57,950 nt of DNA from contig JAJZVL010000011.1 of assembly GCA_021845725.1 (NCBI GenBank), positions 1 to 57,950 of the forward strand, read 5' to 3'. The translations under genes were made by a program, and so were the position numbers. The notes beneath the pieces are model-generated. The model made no database searches. It worked only from the letters and a program-made list of their open reading frames with translations, and was not told the DNA's origin. Source of the stretch: Actinomycetes bacterium (lineage in GTDB: Bacteria > Actinomycetota > Acidimicrobiia > Acidimicrobiales > RAAP-2). Position 1 is the stretch's first letter. Every line of letters starts with the position of its first letter. Positions 7,085 to 15,664 of the stretch are shown here, piece after piece.

Positions 7085-9310
7085 ATGGTGACGCTGGCAA
7101 GGGTCGGCGGCGACGATGCTGTCCACGTGGAGTCCGGGTGCCTCGGCGAGGACCTGGACCCGGTGCTCCGGACGTTCGCCGCCCGTCACCCTGACGCGGA
7201 CCTCACCCCGGTCCTCTTGGCCGCCGGCCTGGCGGCCAAGGCCCACGACGGGCAGTTCCGCCGATCCGGGGAGCCCTATGTCACGCATCCCATCGCCGTC
7301 GCCGGGATCGTCGCAGAGCTCGGTCTCGACACCCCTGCGGTGGCGGCTGCCCTCCTCCACGATGCGGTCGAAGACGGTGGGCTCACGCTGGAGGTGCTGG
7401 AAGCGGAGCTCGGGCCCGTCGTCGCTGCGATCGTCGACGGGGTGACGAAGCTCGATCGCCTCCAGTTCGACTCGAAGGAGCAGCAGCAGGCCGCCACGAT
7501 CCGCAAGATGCTGCTCGCGATGGCGAGCGACTGGCGCGTGCTCCTCATCAAGCTGGCCGACCGGCTCCATAACATGCGAACCCTTGCGGTGATGCCGGAC
7601 TGGAAGCAGCGGCGCATCGCGACCGAGACCATCGACGTGTACGCGCCGTTGGCCCACCGCCTCGGTGTCCAGCAGGTCCGCTGGCAGCTCGAGGACCTCG
7701 CCTTCGCGACGCTGCACCCGCGGCGCTACGCCGAGATCGAGCAGATGGTCGCCGTCCGCGCCCCTCAGCGCGAGGAGTACGTCGCACGTGTCCTCGTCTC
7801 GGTGCGTGAACGGCTCGAGGCTGCAGGCATCGAGGCCGAGGTGACCGGGCGTCCGAAGCACCTGTGGAGCATCTACGAGAAGATGGTCGTGCGGGGCAAG
7901 GAGTTCGACGACATCCACGATCTGGTCGGCATGCGTGTGATCGTCGCCAGCGAGAAGGACTGCTGGGCGGCGCTGGGCGCGATCCACGCCATCTGGCCAC
8001 CGGTGCAGGGACGCTTCAAGGACTACATCAACACGCCGAAGTTCAACCTCTACCAGTCGCTGCACACGACGGTGATCGGGCTCGACGGAAAGCCCATCGA
8101 GGTCCAGATCCGGACCCAGGAGATGCACCGCCGCGCGGAGTACGGGATCGCCGCGCACTGGGGCTACAAGGAGAAGGAGGACGTCTCCTCCGAGATCGCC
8201 TGGATGCAGCGGATCTCCGACGTGAACCAGGAGACGACCGATCCGCTCGAGTTCCTCGAGGCCTTGAAGCTCGACCTCGAGCAGGACGAGGTCTACGTGT
8301 TCACCCCGAAGGGGAAGGTCATCGCGCTCCCGGCGCGCTCGACGCCCGTCGACTTCGCGTACGCGATCCACACGGAGGTCGGCCACCGCTGCATCGGCGC
8401 GAGGGTGAATGGACGACTGGTCCCCCTCGACACGAGGCTCGCATCCGCGGACACGGTGGAGATCTTCACCTCGAAGTCTCCGAGCGCCGCACCGTCGCGG
8501 GACTGGCTGGACATCGTGGCCTCCTCCCGTGCGCGTAACAAGATCCGCCAGTGGTTCAGCAAGGAGCGGCGCGACGACGCGATCGAGACCGGTAGAGAGG
8601 AGCTGACGAAGGCGCTCCGGCGAGAGGGGATGCCCCTGCACAAGGTGCTGTCCTCGAGCGCACTGGCCCAGGTCGCCGCGGCGATGAACCTCACCGACAC
8701 CGATGCCCTGTTCGCGGCGATCGGGGAGCACCAGGCGTCCGCTCAGTCGGTGGTGCAGCGGCTGGCCCGCGAGCTGCGTCCCGGCGAGCCCGAACAGCTC
8801 CCCACGACCGCCACGCGCGCCGCCGGTCGGACCCGCCGCAGCGGGGTCGCCGCAGGCCTCTATGTCGAGGGTCTCGACGATGTGATGGTCCACCTCGCCC
8901 GTTGCTGCACGCCGGTCCCCGGCGACCAGATCCTCGGGTTCGTCACCGTGGGTCGTGGCGTGTCGGTGCACCGAGCGGATTGCTCGAACGCGATGGCGCT
9001 TGCCCGGGGATCGGGCGAGCGCCTGATCGACGTGGAGTGGGATCGGGGCGTCGAGGGCGTCTTCCTCGCGACGGTGGAGGTCCTGGCCTTCGATCGCGAG
9101 CGGCTGCTCGCCGACGTCAGCCGTGTGGTGTCCGAGCACCACCTGAACATCGTGGCAGCACGCACGGTGACTGCGCCCGACCGCGTCAGCCGGATGTCGT
9201 TCGAGGTGGAGCTCGCCGACCCGACTCACCTCCAGTCCGTGCTCGCGTCGCTCAAGCATCTCGACGGCGTGTTCGACGCCTTCCGCGTCCTTCCCGGCAA
9301 GAAGGGCTGA
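7085..9310 (+). CDS. relA: Bifunctional (p)ppGpp synthetase/hydrolase RelA/SpoT (Rel)
   Basis: 741 residues, normal for a long RSH enzyme that makes and degrades the stringent-response alarmone. HD hydrolase domain (about 50-170) has an intact HD pair in LLHDAVEDGG. The synthetase domain (about 250-365) has KFNLYQSLHTTV and IEVQIRTQEMHRRAEYGIAA. The TGS domain (about 400-465) has VDFAYAIHTEVGHRCIGARV, a zinc-finger-like region contains VHLARCCTPVPGD, and a C-terminal ACT domain ends the protein. Both catalytic domains look complete, so it is probably the genome's bifunctional Rel. It is followed two bases later by hisS. Confidence 0.95.
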   Translation: MVTLARVGGDDAVHVESGCLGEDLDPVLRTFAARHPDADLTPVLLAAGLAAKAHDGQFRRSGEPYVTHPIAVAGIVAELGLDTPAVAAALLHDAVEDGGLTLEVLEAELGPVVAAIVDGVTKLDRLQFDSKEQQQAATIRKMLLAMASDWRVLLIKLADRLHNMRTLAVMPDWKQRRIATETIDVYAPLAHRLGVQQVRWQLEDLAFATLHPRRYAEIEQMVAVRAPQREEYVARVLVSVRERLEAAGIEAEVTGRPKHLWSIYEKMVVRGKEFDDIHDLVGMRVIVASEKDCWAALGAIHAIWPPVQGRFKDYINTPKFNLYQSLHTTVIGLDGKPIEVQIRTQEMHRRAEYGIAAHWGYKEKEDVSSEIAWMQRISDVNQETTDPLEFLEALKLDLEQDEVYVFTPKGKVIALPARSTPVDFAYAIHTEVGHRCIGARVNGRLVPLDTRLASADTVEIFTSKSPSAAPSRDWLDIVASSRARNKIRQWFSKERRDDAIETGREELTKALRREGMPLHKVLSSSALAQVAAAMNLTDTDALFAAIGEHQASAQSVVQRLARELRPGEPEQLPTTATRAAGRTRRSGVAAGLYVEGLDDVMVHLARCCTPVPGDQILGFVTVGRGVSVHRADCSNAMALARGSGERLIDVEWDRGVEGVFLATVEVLAFDRERLLADVSRVVSEHHLNIVAARTVTAPDRVSRMSFEVELADPTHLQSVLASLKHLDGVFDAFRVLPGKKG

Positions 9311-9312
9311 GC

Positions 9313-10626
9313 GTGCCAGGCGGAACGGACGACCAGGGAGCGCCGCGCGCCCCGACCGGCACGAGGGACCTCTTGTGGCCCGAGTCGTGGAGGTTCGAGA
9401 CGATGGTCGAACGCTTTCGGGCGCACGTCGAGGCCGCGGGGTACGGCCTGGTCCAGAGCCCGGTGTTCGAGTACGCCTCGGTGTTCCGCCGCGGGATCGG
9501 GGAGCACAATGACGTTGTCGGCAAGGAGATGTACGAGTTCGCCGATCGGGACGGTCAGATGCTCGCCCTGCGTCCCGAGGGCACCGCGTCGGTGGTGCGC
9601 GCCTACGTCCAGCATCGCCCGGTCCTGCCGTGGAAGGCGTGGTACGCGGCGCCCTTGCTGCGCCACGAGCGGCCGCAGGCGGCACGCTACCGGCAGCACC
9701 ACCAGCTCGGGATCGAGGTCCTCGGGGTGGGCGATGCTGACCTCGACGTGGAGGTGATCTGGGTCGCGCAGGTCTTCCTCGCGGGGCTCGGCCTCACGGA
9801 CTACTCGCTGCGCATCGGGTCGATGGGCGACCGCAAGTGCCGTCCCGGCTACCTCGAGCAGCTGGTCAGGTACCTGGCCGCGCGCGAAGGGGAGCTCTGC
9901 GACGAGCACCGCGTGCGCTATCGCGCGAACCCGATGCGCGTCCTCGACTGCAAGCGCTCCGAGTGCCGGGCGGTGACGGCTGACGCGCCGAAGCTCGTGG
10001 GCCACCTCTGCGACGACTGCGCCGCGCATCTGTCACGCGTCGAGGAGGGACTGCACGCGCTCGGGATCCCTTTCGACCTCGATCCGGGGCTCGTCCGGGG
10101 GTTCGACTACTACACGCGCACGCTCTTCGAGTTCGCTTCCGGGGCGATCGAAGCTGCCCAGAACGCCCTGTGCGGTGGCGGCCGCTACGACGGGCTGGTG
10201 GAGATGCTCGGAGGCGACCCGACGCCGGGCATTGGCTTCGGCATGGGGATCGAGCGCGCCCTGGTCGCGTGCGACGCCGAGGGCGTCTTCCCCGCTGCAC
10301 CGCCGCCGCTCGACGCCTTCGTCGTGGACACCGCCGGTGGAGCGGTCGCTCGCGTGCTCACGGCGCGCCTTCGAGAGGTGGGGTTGCGGGTGGACCGCGC
10401 GTTCGACGGCCGTTCGATGAAGGCGCAGATGAAGCTCGCCGATCGCTCGGGTGCGATCGTTGCGCTCATCGTCGGTCCGCAGGAGGCCGCGACCGGCGCG
10501 GTCGTCGTGCGGCCGCTGCGAAGCGGCGGCGACCAGGAGGAGGTTCCTGTGTCGTCGGTCGTCGACGCGGTGCGAAAGGCCCTCGAGACGGCGGTGGGGA
10601 CGACGCCAGGACGGTCGTGGCGATGA
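9313..10626 (+). CDS. hisS: Histidine--tRNA ligase
   Basis: 437 residues, class II aminoacyl-tRNA synthetase. Visible are GTRDLLWPE at the N-terminus, motif 2 region RPEGTASVVRAYV with RHERPQAARYRQHHQ, the histidine-A loop GLVRGFDYYTRTLFE, motif 3 PGIGFGMGIERAL, and the C-terminal anticodon-binding domain. A four-cysteine insert (CKRSEC then CDDC, about residues 217-238) is typical of many bacterial HisRS and may bind zinc. The GTG start lies two bases after the relA stop and just before the first conserved block. It is joined to aspS by an ATGA overlap. Confidence 0.95.
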   Translation: MPGGTDDQGAPRAPTGTRDLLWPESWRFETMVERFRAHVEAAGYGLVQSPVFEYASVFRRGIGEHNDVVGKEMYEFADRDGQMLALRPEGTASVVRAYVQHRPVLPWKAWYAAPLLRHERPQAARYRQHHQLGIEVLGVGDADLDVEVIWVAQVFLAGLGLTDYSLRIGSMGDRKCRPGYLEQLVRYLAAREGELCDEHRVRYRANPMRVLDCKRSECRAVTADAPKLVGHLCDDCAAHLSRVEEGLHALGIPFDLDPGLVRGFDYYTRTLFEFASGAIEAAQNALCGGGRYDGLVEMLGGDPTPGIGFGMGIERALVACDAEGVFPAAPPPLDAFVVDTAGGAVARVLTARLREVGLRVDRAFDGRSMKAQMKLADRSGAIVALIVGPQEAATGAVVVRPLRSGGDQEEVPVSSVVDAVRKALETAVGTTPGRSWR

Positions 10627-10676
10627 CCAGGACACAGAACTTCACAGAACGAAACAGTCCGGCGGGAGGTCGGGAG

Positions 10677-12416
10677 ATGACGAGCGCGACGTCGATGCGC
10701 ACTGGGCTCTGCGGCGAGCTGGGCGTCGACGACGTCGGCACGAAGGTGCGGTTGTGCGGGTGGGTGGCACGGCGGCGCGAGCACGGCGAGCACCTCGCGT
10801 TCGTGGACCTGCGGGATCGCAGCGGGATCGTCCAGTGCGTCGTCGACGGATCGGTGGAGCTCCGCAACGAGTACGTCGTGGCGGTGTCGGGGGTCGTGCG
10901 CCTGCGCCCGGCGGGCATGGAGAACCCGTCCCTCTCCACCGGGGCGGTGGAGATCGGCGACTGCACGGTGGAGGTGCTCGCGACCGCCGAGCCCCCGCCG
11001 TTCCACGTGGAGGACAGGACCGAAGTGGACGAGGCCGTGCGGCTTCGCCATCGCTACGTCGACCTGCGACGTCCGAGGATGCAGGCGAACCTCCGGCTGC
11101 GCGCGGCGGTCGTCTCGGCGATCCGGGGAGCGATGGAGCGCCAGGGGTTCTGCGAGGTTGAGACCCCCCTGCTGTGGTCGCCGACCCCCGAGGGGGCCCG
11201 CGAGTTCGCGGTGCCGAGCCGGCTGCACCGCGGGGACTTCTACGTCCTTCCCCAGAGCCCGCAGATCGCCAAGCAGCTGCTGATGGTCGGGGGGTTCGAC
11301 CGCTACTACCAGGTCGCACGGTGCCTGCGCGACGAGGACCTGCGCGCGGACCGCCAATTCGAGTTCACCCAGCTCGACATGGAGGCGTCGTTCGTCACCC
11401 AGGACGATGTCCTCGGCTTCGTCTCGGAGGCCGTCCTCGACGCGGCGCAGTGCGCGACGGGCGAGCGGCCTCCGCCGATCGAGCTGATGACGTGGGCCGA
11501 GGCGATGGACCGCTACGGCACCGACAAGCCGGATCTGCGCATCGAGACCGAGCTCGTCGACCTCGGTGAAGCCTTTGCCTCGACCCAGGTGCGCGCGCTG
11601 TCTGCACCGAGCGTGAAAGGGCTCCGGGTCCCTGGCGGAGCGGCGACGACGCGCTCACGGCTGGACACGCTCACCGAGCGAGCGAGGGCGCTCGGGGCGA
11701 AGGGTCTCGCGTGGTTCCGCGTCGGCGAGAGCGAGGGCGCGGCGACGCTCGACTCTCCGCTCGCCAGGATGCTGTCGGATGCCGAGCGAGACGCTCTGCT
11801 CCGCGTGAGCGCTGCGGTCCCGGGTGATCTCGTCCTCGCGCTGGCCGACGATCAGCGCACCGCCTGCACGGTCCTCGGTCAACTGCGCCTGGAGCTCGGA
11901 GCCAAGCCGGTCGGAGCGGGTCCACACCGCTACGTCTGGGTCGTCGAATTCCCGCTCTTCGAGTCGATGGGCGCCGACGGCCACCCGGTGCCTGCGCACC
12001 ATCCCTTCACCATGCCCCATCCCGAGGACATCGATCGCATGGAGAGCGATCCCTTGTCGGTGCGCTCGCAGGCCTACGACCTCGTGCTCAACGGCTGGGA
12101 GCTGGGCTCGGGGAGCGTTCGGATCCACCGCGCCGACATCCAGGCGCGGGTGTTCAGGGCGCTGGGCATCTCGGACGAGGACGCGCAGTCGCGCTTCGGG
12201 TTCCTCACGGGCGCGTTCCGCTACGGCGCGCCGCCTCACGCGGGATTCGCGTTCGGGATCGACCGGCTGGTCGCGGTGCTGGCCGGAGAGGAGAGCATCC
12301 GCGAGGTGATCGCGTTCCCGAAGACCCAGTCGGGGGCGGACCCGCTCACCGGGGCTCCCAAGCCGCTCACGGCCTCGTCGCTCGCCGAGCTCGGGATCCG
12401 GATCGCCGGGAGGTGA
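10677..12416 (+). CDS. aspS: Aspartate--tRNA ligase
   Basis: 579 residues. N-terminal OB-fold anticodon domain (CGWVARRREHGEHLAFVDLR), class II catalytic core (FCEVETPLL, FYVLPQSPQIAKQLLM, RCLRDEDLRADRQFEF), a GAD insertion domain typical of bacterial AspRS, and motif 3 HAGFAFGIDRLVAVL. The ATG at 10677 has GGGAGG seven bases upstream and fits family length. An earlier in-frame ATG at 10623 overlaps the hisS stop as ATGA and would add 18 unconserved residues; since such overlaps are the rule in this region it cannot be excluded. Whether the enzyme also charges tRNA-Asn cannot be told here. Confidence 0.93.
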   Translation: MTSATSMRTGLCGELGVDDVGTKVRLCGWVARRREHGEHLAFVDLRDRSGIVQCVVDGSVELRNEYVVAVSGVVRLRPAGMENPSLSTGAVEIGDCTVEVLATAEPPPFHVEDRTEVDEAVRLRHRYVDLRRPRMQANLRLRAAVVSAIRGAMERQGFCEVETPLLWSPTPEGAREFAVPSRLHRGDFYVLPQSPQIAKQLLMVGGFDRYYQVARCLRDEDLRADRQFEFTQLDMEASFVTQDDVLGFVSEAVLDAAQCATGERPPPIELMTWAEAMDRYGTDKPDLRIETELVDLGEAFASTQVRALSAPSVKGLRVPGGAATTRSRLDTLTERARALGAKGLAWFRVGESEGAATLDSPLARMLSDAERDALLRVSAAVPGDLVLALADDQRTACTVLGQLRLELGAKPVGAGPHRYVWVVEFPLFESMGADGHPVPAHHPFTMPHPEDIDRMESDPLSVRSQAYDLVLNGWELGSGSVRIHRADIQARVFRALGISDEDAQSRFGFLTGAFRYGAPPHAGFAFGIDRLVAVLAGEESIREVIAFPKTQSGADPLTGAPKPLTASSLAELGIRIAGR

Positions 12417-13744
12417 CCGGGCTGTTCGAGGCGGCGGCCGAGGAGCGGCTGCGGTCCCGTGCGCCGCTCGCCGCACGCCTGCGCCCCCGCACGCTCGACG
12501 AGGTGGTCGGCCAGCGGCACCTCCTCGGTCCGGGTGCGCCGCTGCGGGTGCTCGTCGAGCGGGACCGCATGGGTTCGGTGGTGCTCTGGGGGCCGCCGGG
12601 GAGCGGGAAGACCACCCTCGCGCGGCTCGTGGCGGAGACCACGAAGAAGGAGATGGTGGCCATCTCCGCGGTGGTCGCCGGCGTGAAGGACGTTCGTGAG
12701 GCGATCGAGGGAGCCCGCCGCCGGCTCGGGGAGCAGGGCCGGGGCACGATCCTCTTCGTCGACGAAGTGCACCGGTTCAACAAGGCGCAGCAGGACGTGC
12801 TCCTGCCGGCCGTCGAAGAGGGGGTCGTGGTCTTCGTGGGCGCGACGACCGAGAACCCGTTCTTCGAGGTGAACCCGCCGCTCATGAGCCGGGCGACCCT
12901 GTGGCGGCTCGAGCCCATCGACGACGCCGACATGGAGGAGCTGGTGCGCCGGGGGCTGGCCGCCGAGCGCGCCCGGGCAGCCGACGACGCGATCCGGGCG
13001 GTGGTCGGGGCAGCCGAGGGTGACGCACGCGCGGCGCTCACGACCCTCGAGGTCGCGGTGGCACTGGCTGTTGCGCGCGCCGGGGCGGACGTCGCGGAGC
13101 CCGTCGTCGTCACCGTCGACGATGTCGGGCGAGCCCGGGCAGGGCGGCTCTACCACCAGGGCGTCGACGAGCACTACGACCAGGTGAGCGCGTTCATCAA
13201 GAGCATCCGCGGCTCGGATCCCGATTCGGGGCTCTACTGGCTGGCGAGACTGCTCGACGCAGGCGAGGACGCGCGCTTCGTGGCCCGGCGCCTGGTGATC
13301 CTGGCAAGCGAGGACGTCGGGATGGCCGACCCACAGGGGCTCGTGGTGGCCGACGCGGCGGCGCGCGCGGTGGAGATGGTGGGGCTGCCAGAAGCGGCGC
13401 TGAACCTCGCCCACGCGGTCGTCTACCTCGCCTGTGCACCGAAGTCGAACCGGGTGACCGTCGCGCTCGGGCGAGCCCGCGACGACGTGCGCGGATCGCA
13501 GAGCGCAGAGGTCCCCGCACATCTGCGTGACAGCCACTACCGAGGTGCCGAGACGATGGGGCACGGAACCGGCTACCGCTACCCGCACGACGCGCCGGAA
13601 GGCTGGGTGCCCCAGCAGTACCGGCCGGCGGCGCTCGAAGGCCAGGTGTACTACGAACCGTCGGAGCACGGCGCGGAGCGAGACGTCGCTCGTCGCCTCT
13701 GGCGGCTCCGCCCGCGCGGCGGACAGCCTCCTGGTGCCGCGTAG
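12413..13744 (+). CDS. rarA: Replication-associated recombination ATPase RarA (MgsA)
   Basis: 443 residues, AAA+ ATPase acting at stalled replication forks. The clamp-loader-like N-terminus has Walker A GPPGSGKTTLA near residue 60 and Walker B ILFVDEVHRFNKAQQ near 115, plus GATTENPFFEVNPPLMSR. The C-terminal half has the MgsA tetramerisation domain with DEHYDQVSAFIKSIRGSDPD and GTGYRYPHDAPEGWVPQQY. The GTG start overlaps the aspS stop as GTGA, and its own TAG stop is part of the next unit's -10 box. Confidence 0.95.
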   Translation: MTGLFEAAAEERLRSRAPLAARLRPRTLDEVVGQRHLLGPGAPLRVLVERDRMGSVVLWGPPGSGKTTLARLVAETTKKEMVAISAVVAGVKDVREAIEGARRRLGEQGRGTILFVDEVHRFNKAQQDVLLPAVEEGVVVFVGATTENPFFEVNPPLMSRATLWRLEPIDDADMEELVRRGLAAERARAADDAIRAVVGAAEGDARAALTTLEVAVALAVARAGADVAEPVVVTVDDVGRARAGRLYHQGVDEHYDQVSAFIKSIRGSDPDSGLYWLARLLDAGEDARFVARRLVILASEDVGMADPQGLVVADAAARAVEMVGLPEAALNLAHAVVYLACAPKSNRVTVALGRARDDVRGSQSAEVPAHLRDSHYRGAETMGHGTGYRYPHDAPEGWVPQQYRPAALEGQVYYEPSEHGAERDVARRLWRLRPRGGQPPGAA

Positions 13745-13747
13745 CAT
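13742..13747 (+). promoter_or_regulatory. -10 box (TAGCAT) over the rarA stop codon
   Basis: TAGCAT includes the TAG stop of rarA and ends 9 bases before the ATG at 13757 of an 11-codon leader ORF. It would start a unit carrying the SCO1 fusion and the secreted protein. Confidence 0.45.
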
Positions 13748-13756
13748 CGGCGCCGG

Positions 13757-13792
13757 ATGACCCCGCCGTTACCAGGTGCTCGGAGGGACTGA
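13757..13792 (+). CDS. Putative 11-residue leaderless leader ORF
   Basis: Reads MTPPLPGARRD and stops 3 bases before the ATG of the downstream membrane-SCO1 gene; that gene's Shine-Dalgarno GGAGG (13782-13786) lies inside it. The -10 box placement suggests leaderless translation and then reinitiation. The peptide itself resembles nothing I recognise. Confidence 0.35.
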   Translation: MTPPLPGARRD

Positions 13793-13795
13793 CCA

Positions 13796-15664
13796 ATGGG
13801 AGGGATGTCCCGCCCACTGCAGTTGCACAACCCCTTGGTGGTCGCCGCGTTCCACCGGGCGCTCGTCGACCGGTTCCTGGTCGTGCTCGCGGTCGCGGCG
13901 GCGCTCTCGCTGCTCTGGAGCGCGGTGTCCGCCGCCCGGCACCGCAGCATGTGCCGCGTCGTGGCGAACGACGAGGCAGGGCTCGGCGCAGGCCTCGGTG
14001 CAGGGCCGGGCGCAGCCGCGCTCACGGCCGTCGAGCCGCCTGGACGCCGGTTCGTGCGCCGCGCGTTCGGCCTGCTGTGGATCCTCGACGGCCTGTTGCA
14101 GGCGCAGAGCGCGATGCCGCTCGGGTTGCCCACGGGCGTCGTGCGGCCGGCGGAGGCGGGGTCGCCCGGCTGGGTCGTCCACCTGGTGAGCACCGGCACG
14201 ACGGTCTGGAGCAACCACCCTGTCCAGGTGGCGGCGTCCGTGGTCTGGATCCAGGTCGCCATCGGGGTCGCGCTCCTGGTCGCTCCGCGGGGTCGCTGGT
14301 CACGAACCGCCGGCGTGGTGAGCGTCGGGTGGGGTCTGGTCGTGTGGGCCTTCGGCGAGGCCTTCGGCGGCCTCTTCGCCCCGGTCGCCCCCGGCCAGCA
14401 GTGGGCGTTCGGCTTCCCGGGGGCTGCGCTGGTGTATGTCGCGGCGGGCGTTCTGGTCGCGTTGCCCGAGCGCTGGTGGCGCGGCCCGCGCCTCGGCCGG
14501 GTCGTGACCGGCGCTCTCGGGATGTTCTTCCTCGTGATGGGGCTGCTCCAGGCGTGGCCCGGCCGTGCCACGTGGCGCGGCGGCCGTTCGGGGCCGATCG
14601 CGCAGATGGCTGCGGCGATGGCGAAGACGCCCCAGCCACGCATCCTGTCGCAGTGGGTCGCCGCGTTCGGTTCCTTCGACGCTGCCCACGGATGGGCCGT
14701 GAACCTGTTCCTCGTGGTGGTGCTCGCCCTGATCGGCGTGGCGCTGCTCACCGGCCGGCGGCGGGCCGTGCTCGTGGGAGCCGGGGGCGCGGTGGTGCTC
14801 CTGCTTGCCGACTGGGCGCTCGTGCAGGACTTCGGGTTCTTCGGCGGCCTTGGCACCGACCCGAATTCCATGGTGCCGACGCTCCTCGTGCTCGCCGGAG
14901 GGGTTCTCGCGTTCTTGTGGCCACCGGTCGAGGTGCGAGAGCCCGTGTTCGTCTCCGTGCGCAGTCTCGCCGAGACGCCAGCGTCGCGCCGCTGGGAGCT
15001 CCTGCACCCCGGCGTGCTCGCCCGCACGGCCGGGTTCGTGCTGACCGTCGTGGTGGGGCTCGTCGGCGCGGTCCCGATGGCGGTGGCGGGAGCGAGCCCG
15101 AACGCGTCCCCCATCGTGACCGAGGCGCTGAACGGGCTCCCGAGCCTGGTGGACGCTCCGGCCCCTCCGTTCAGTCTCGTCGATCAAGCCGGGCGTACGG
15201 CCTCGCTCGCGGGCTTGCGGGGCAAGGCCGTCGCCCTCACCTTCCTCGACCCGGTCTGCACGCGGACATGCCCGCTGATCGCGCAGACGTTGCGCCGGGC
15301 GGACGTGCTCCTCGGCGCCCGGGCGGCGAAGGTCGAGCTCGTGGCGATCGTGGCCAACCCCGTCTACCGATCGGTGGCGACCGTCGATGCGTTCGACCGC
15401 CAGGAGGGGCTGAACGGCGTTGGCAACTGGCTGTACCTCACCGGATCCAAGAGGCAGCTCGCGCAGGTGTGGAAGGCCTACGGCATCGAGGTCGAGCTGG
15501 CGCCGGCAGGAGCGATGGTGAACCACAGCGAGATCGTGTTCGTGATCGGTCCGCGAGGACGGATGCGAGCCGTGCTCAACTCGGACCCTGGTGCGACATC
15601 GAGCGCGCGCCTGTCGATGGCGACCTTGGTCTCCGACGAGCTGCGAGCCGTCATGGAGCGGTGA
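13796..15664 (+). CDS. Multi-pass membrane protein fused to a C-terminal SCO1/SenC domain
   Basis: 622 residues. About 450 N-terminal residues carry roughly ten hydrophobic segments with no family I can name; conserved-looking motifs are FGLLWILDGLLQAQSAMPLG and FGEAFGGLFAP. The C-terminal 165 residues are a thioredoxin-fold SCO1/SenC domain: AGLRGKAVALTFLDPVC, the CTRTC copper motif, and MVNHSEIVFVIGP with the third copper ligand histidine. SCO proteins deliver copper to or reduce the CuA site of cytochrome oxidase. The following secreted protein overlaps by GTGA, and heme O synthase lies just beyond, so oxidase assembly is the likely context. The fusion is unusual against the classical single-anchor SCO1. 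Confidence 0.85.
   Translation: MGGMSRPLQLHNPLVVAAFHRALVDRFLVVLAVAAALSLLWSAVSAARHRSMCRVVANDEAGLGAGLGAGPGAAALTAVEPPGRRFVRRAFGLLWILDGLLQAQSAMPLGLPTGVVRPAEAGSPGWVVHLVSTGTTVWSNHPVQVAASVVWIQVAIGVALLVAPRGRWSRTAGVVSVGWGLVVWAFGEAFGGLFAPVAPGQQWAFGFPGAALVYVAAGVLVALPERWWRGPRLGRVVTGALGMFFLVMGLLQAWPGRATWRGGRSGPIAQMAAAMAKTPQPRILSQWVAAFGSFDAAHGWAVNLFLVVVLALIGVALLTGRRRAVLVGAGGAVVLLLADWALVQDFGFFGGLGTDPNSMVPTLLVLAGGVLAFLWPPVEVREPVFVSVRSLAETPASRRWELLHPGVLARTAGFVLTVVVGLVGAVPMAVAGASPNASPIVTEALNGLPSLVDAPAPPFSLVDQAGRTASLAGLRGKAVALTFLDPVCTRTCPLIAQTLRRADVLLGARAAKVELVAIVANPVYRSVATVDAFDRQEGLNGVGNWLYLTGSKRQLAQVWKAYGIEVELAPAGAMVNHSEIVFVIGPRGRMRAVLNSDPGATSSARLSMATLVSDELRAVMER

Noticed and set aside
6707-9685. 992-codon open frame on the minus strand opposite relA and secF
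   Set aside because: Long antisense frames are expected at this GC content. relA and secF on the plus strand have complete domain motifs, while the minus frame has only low-complexity Arg/Pro/His sequence.
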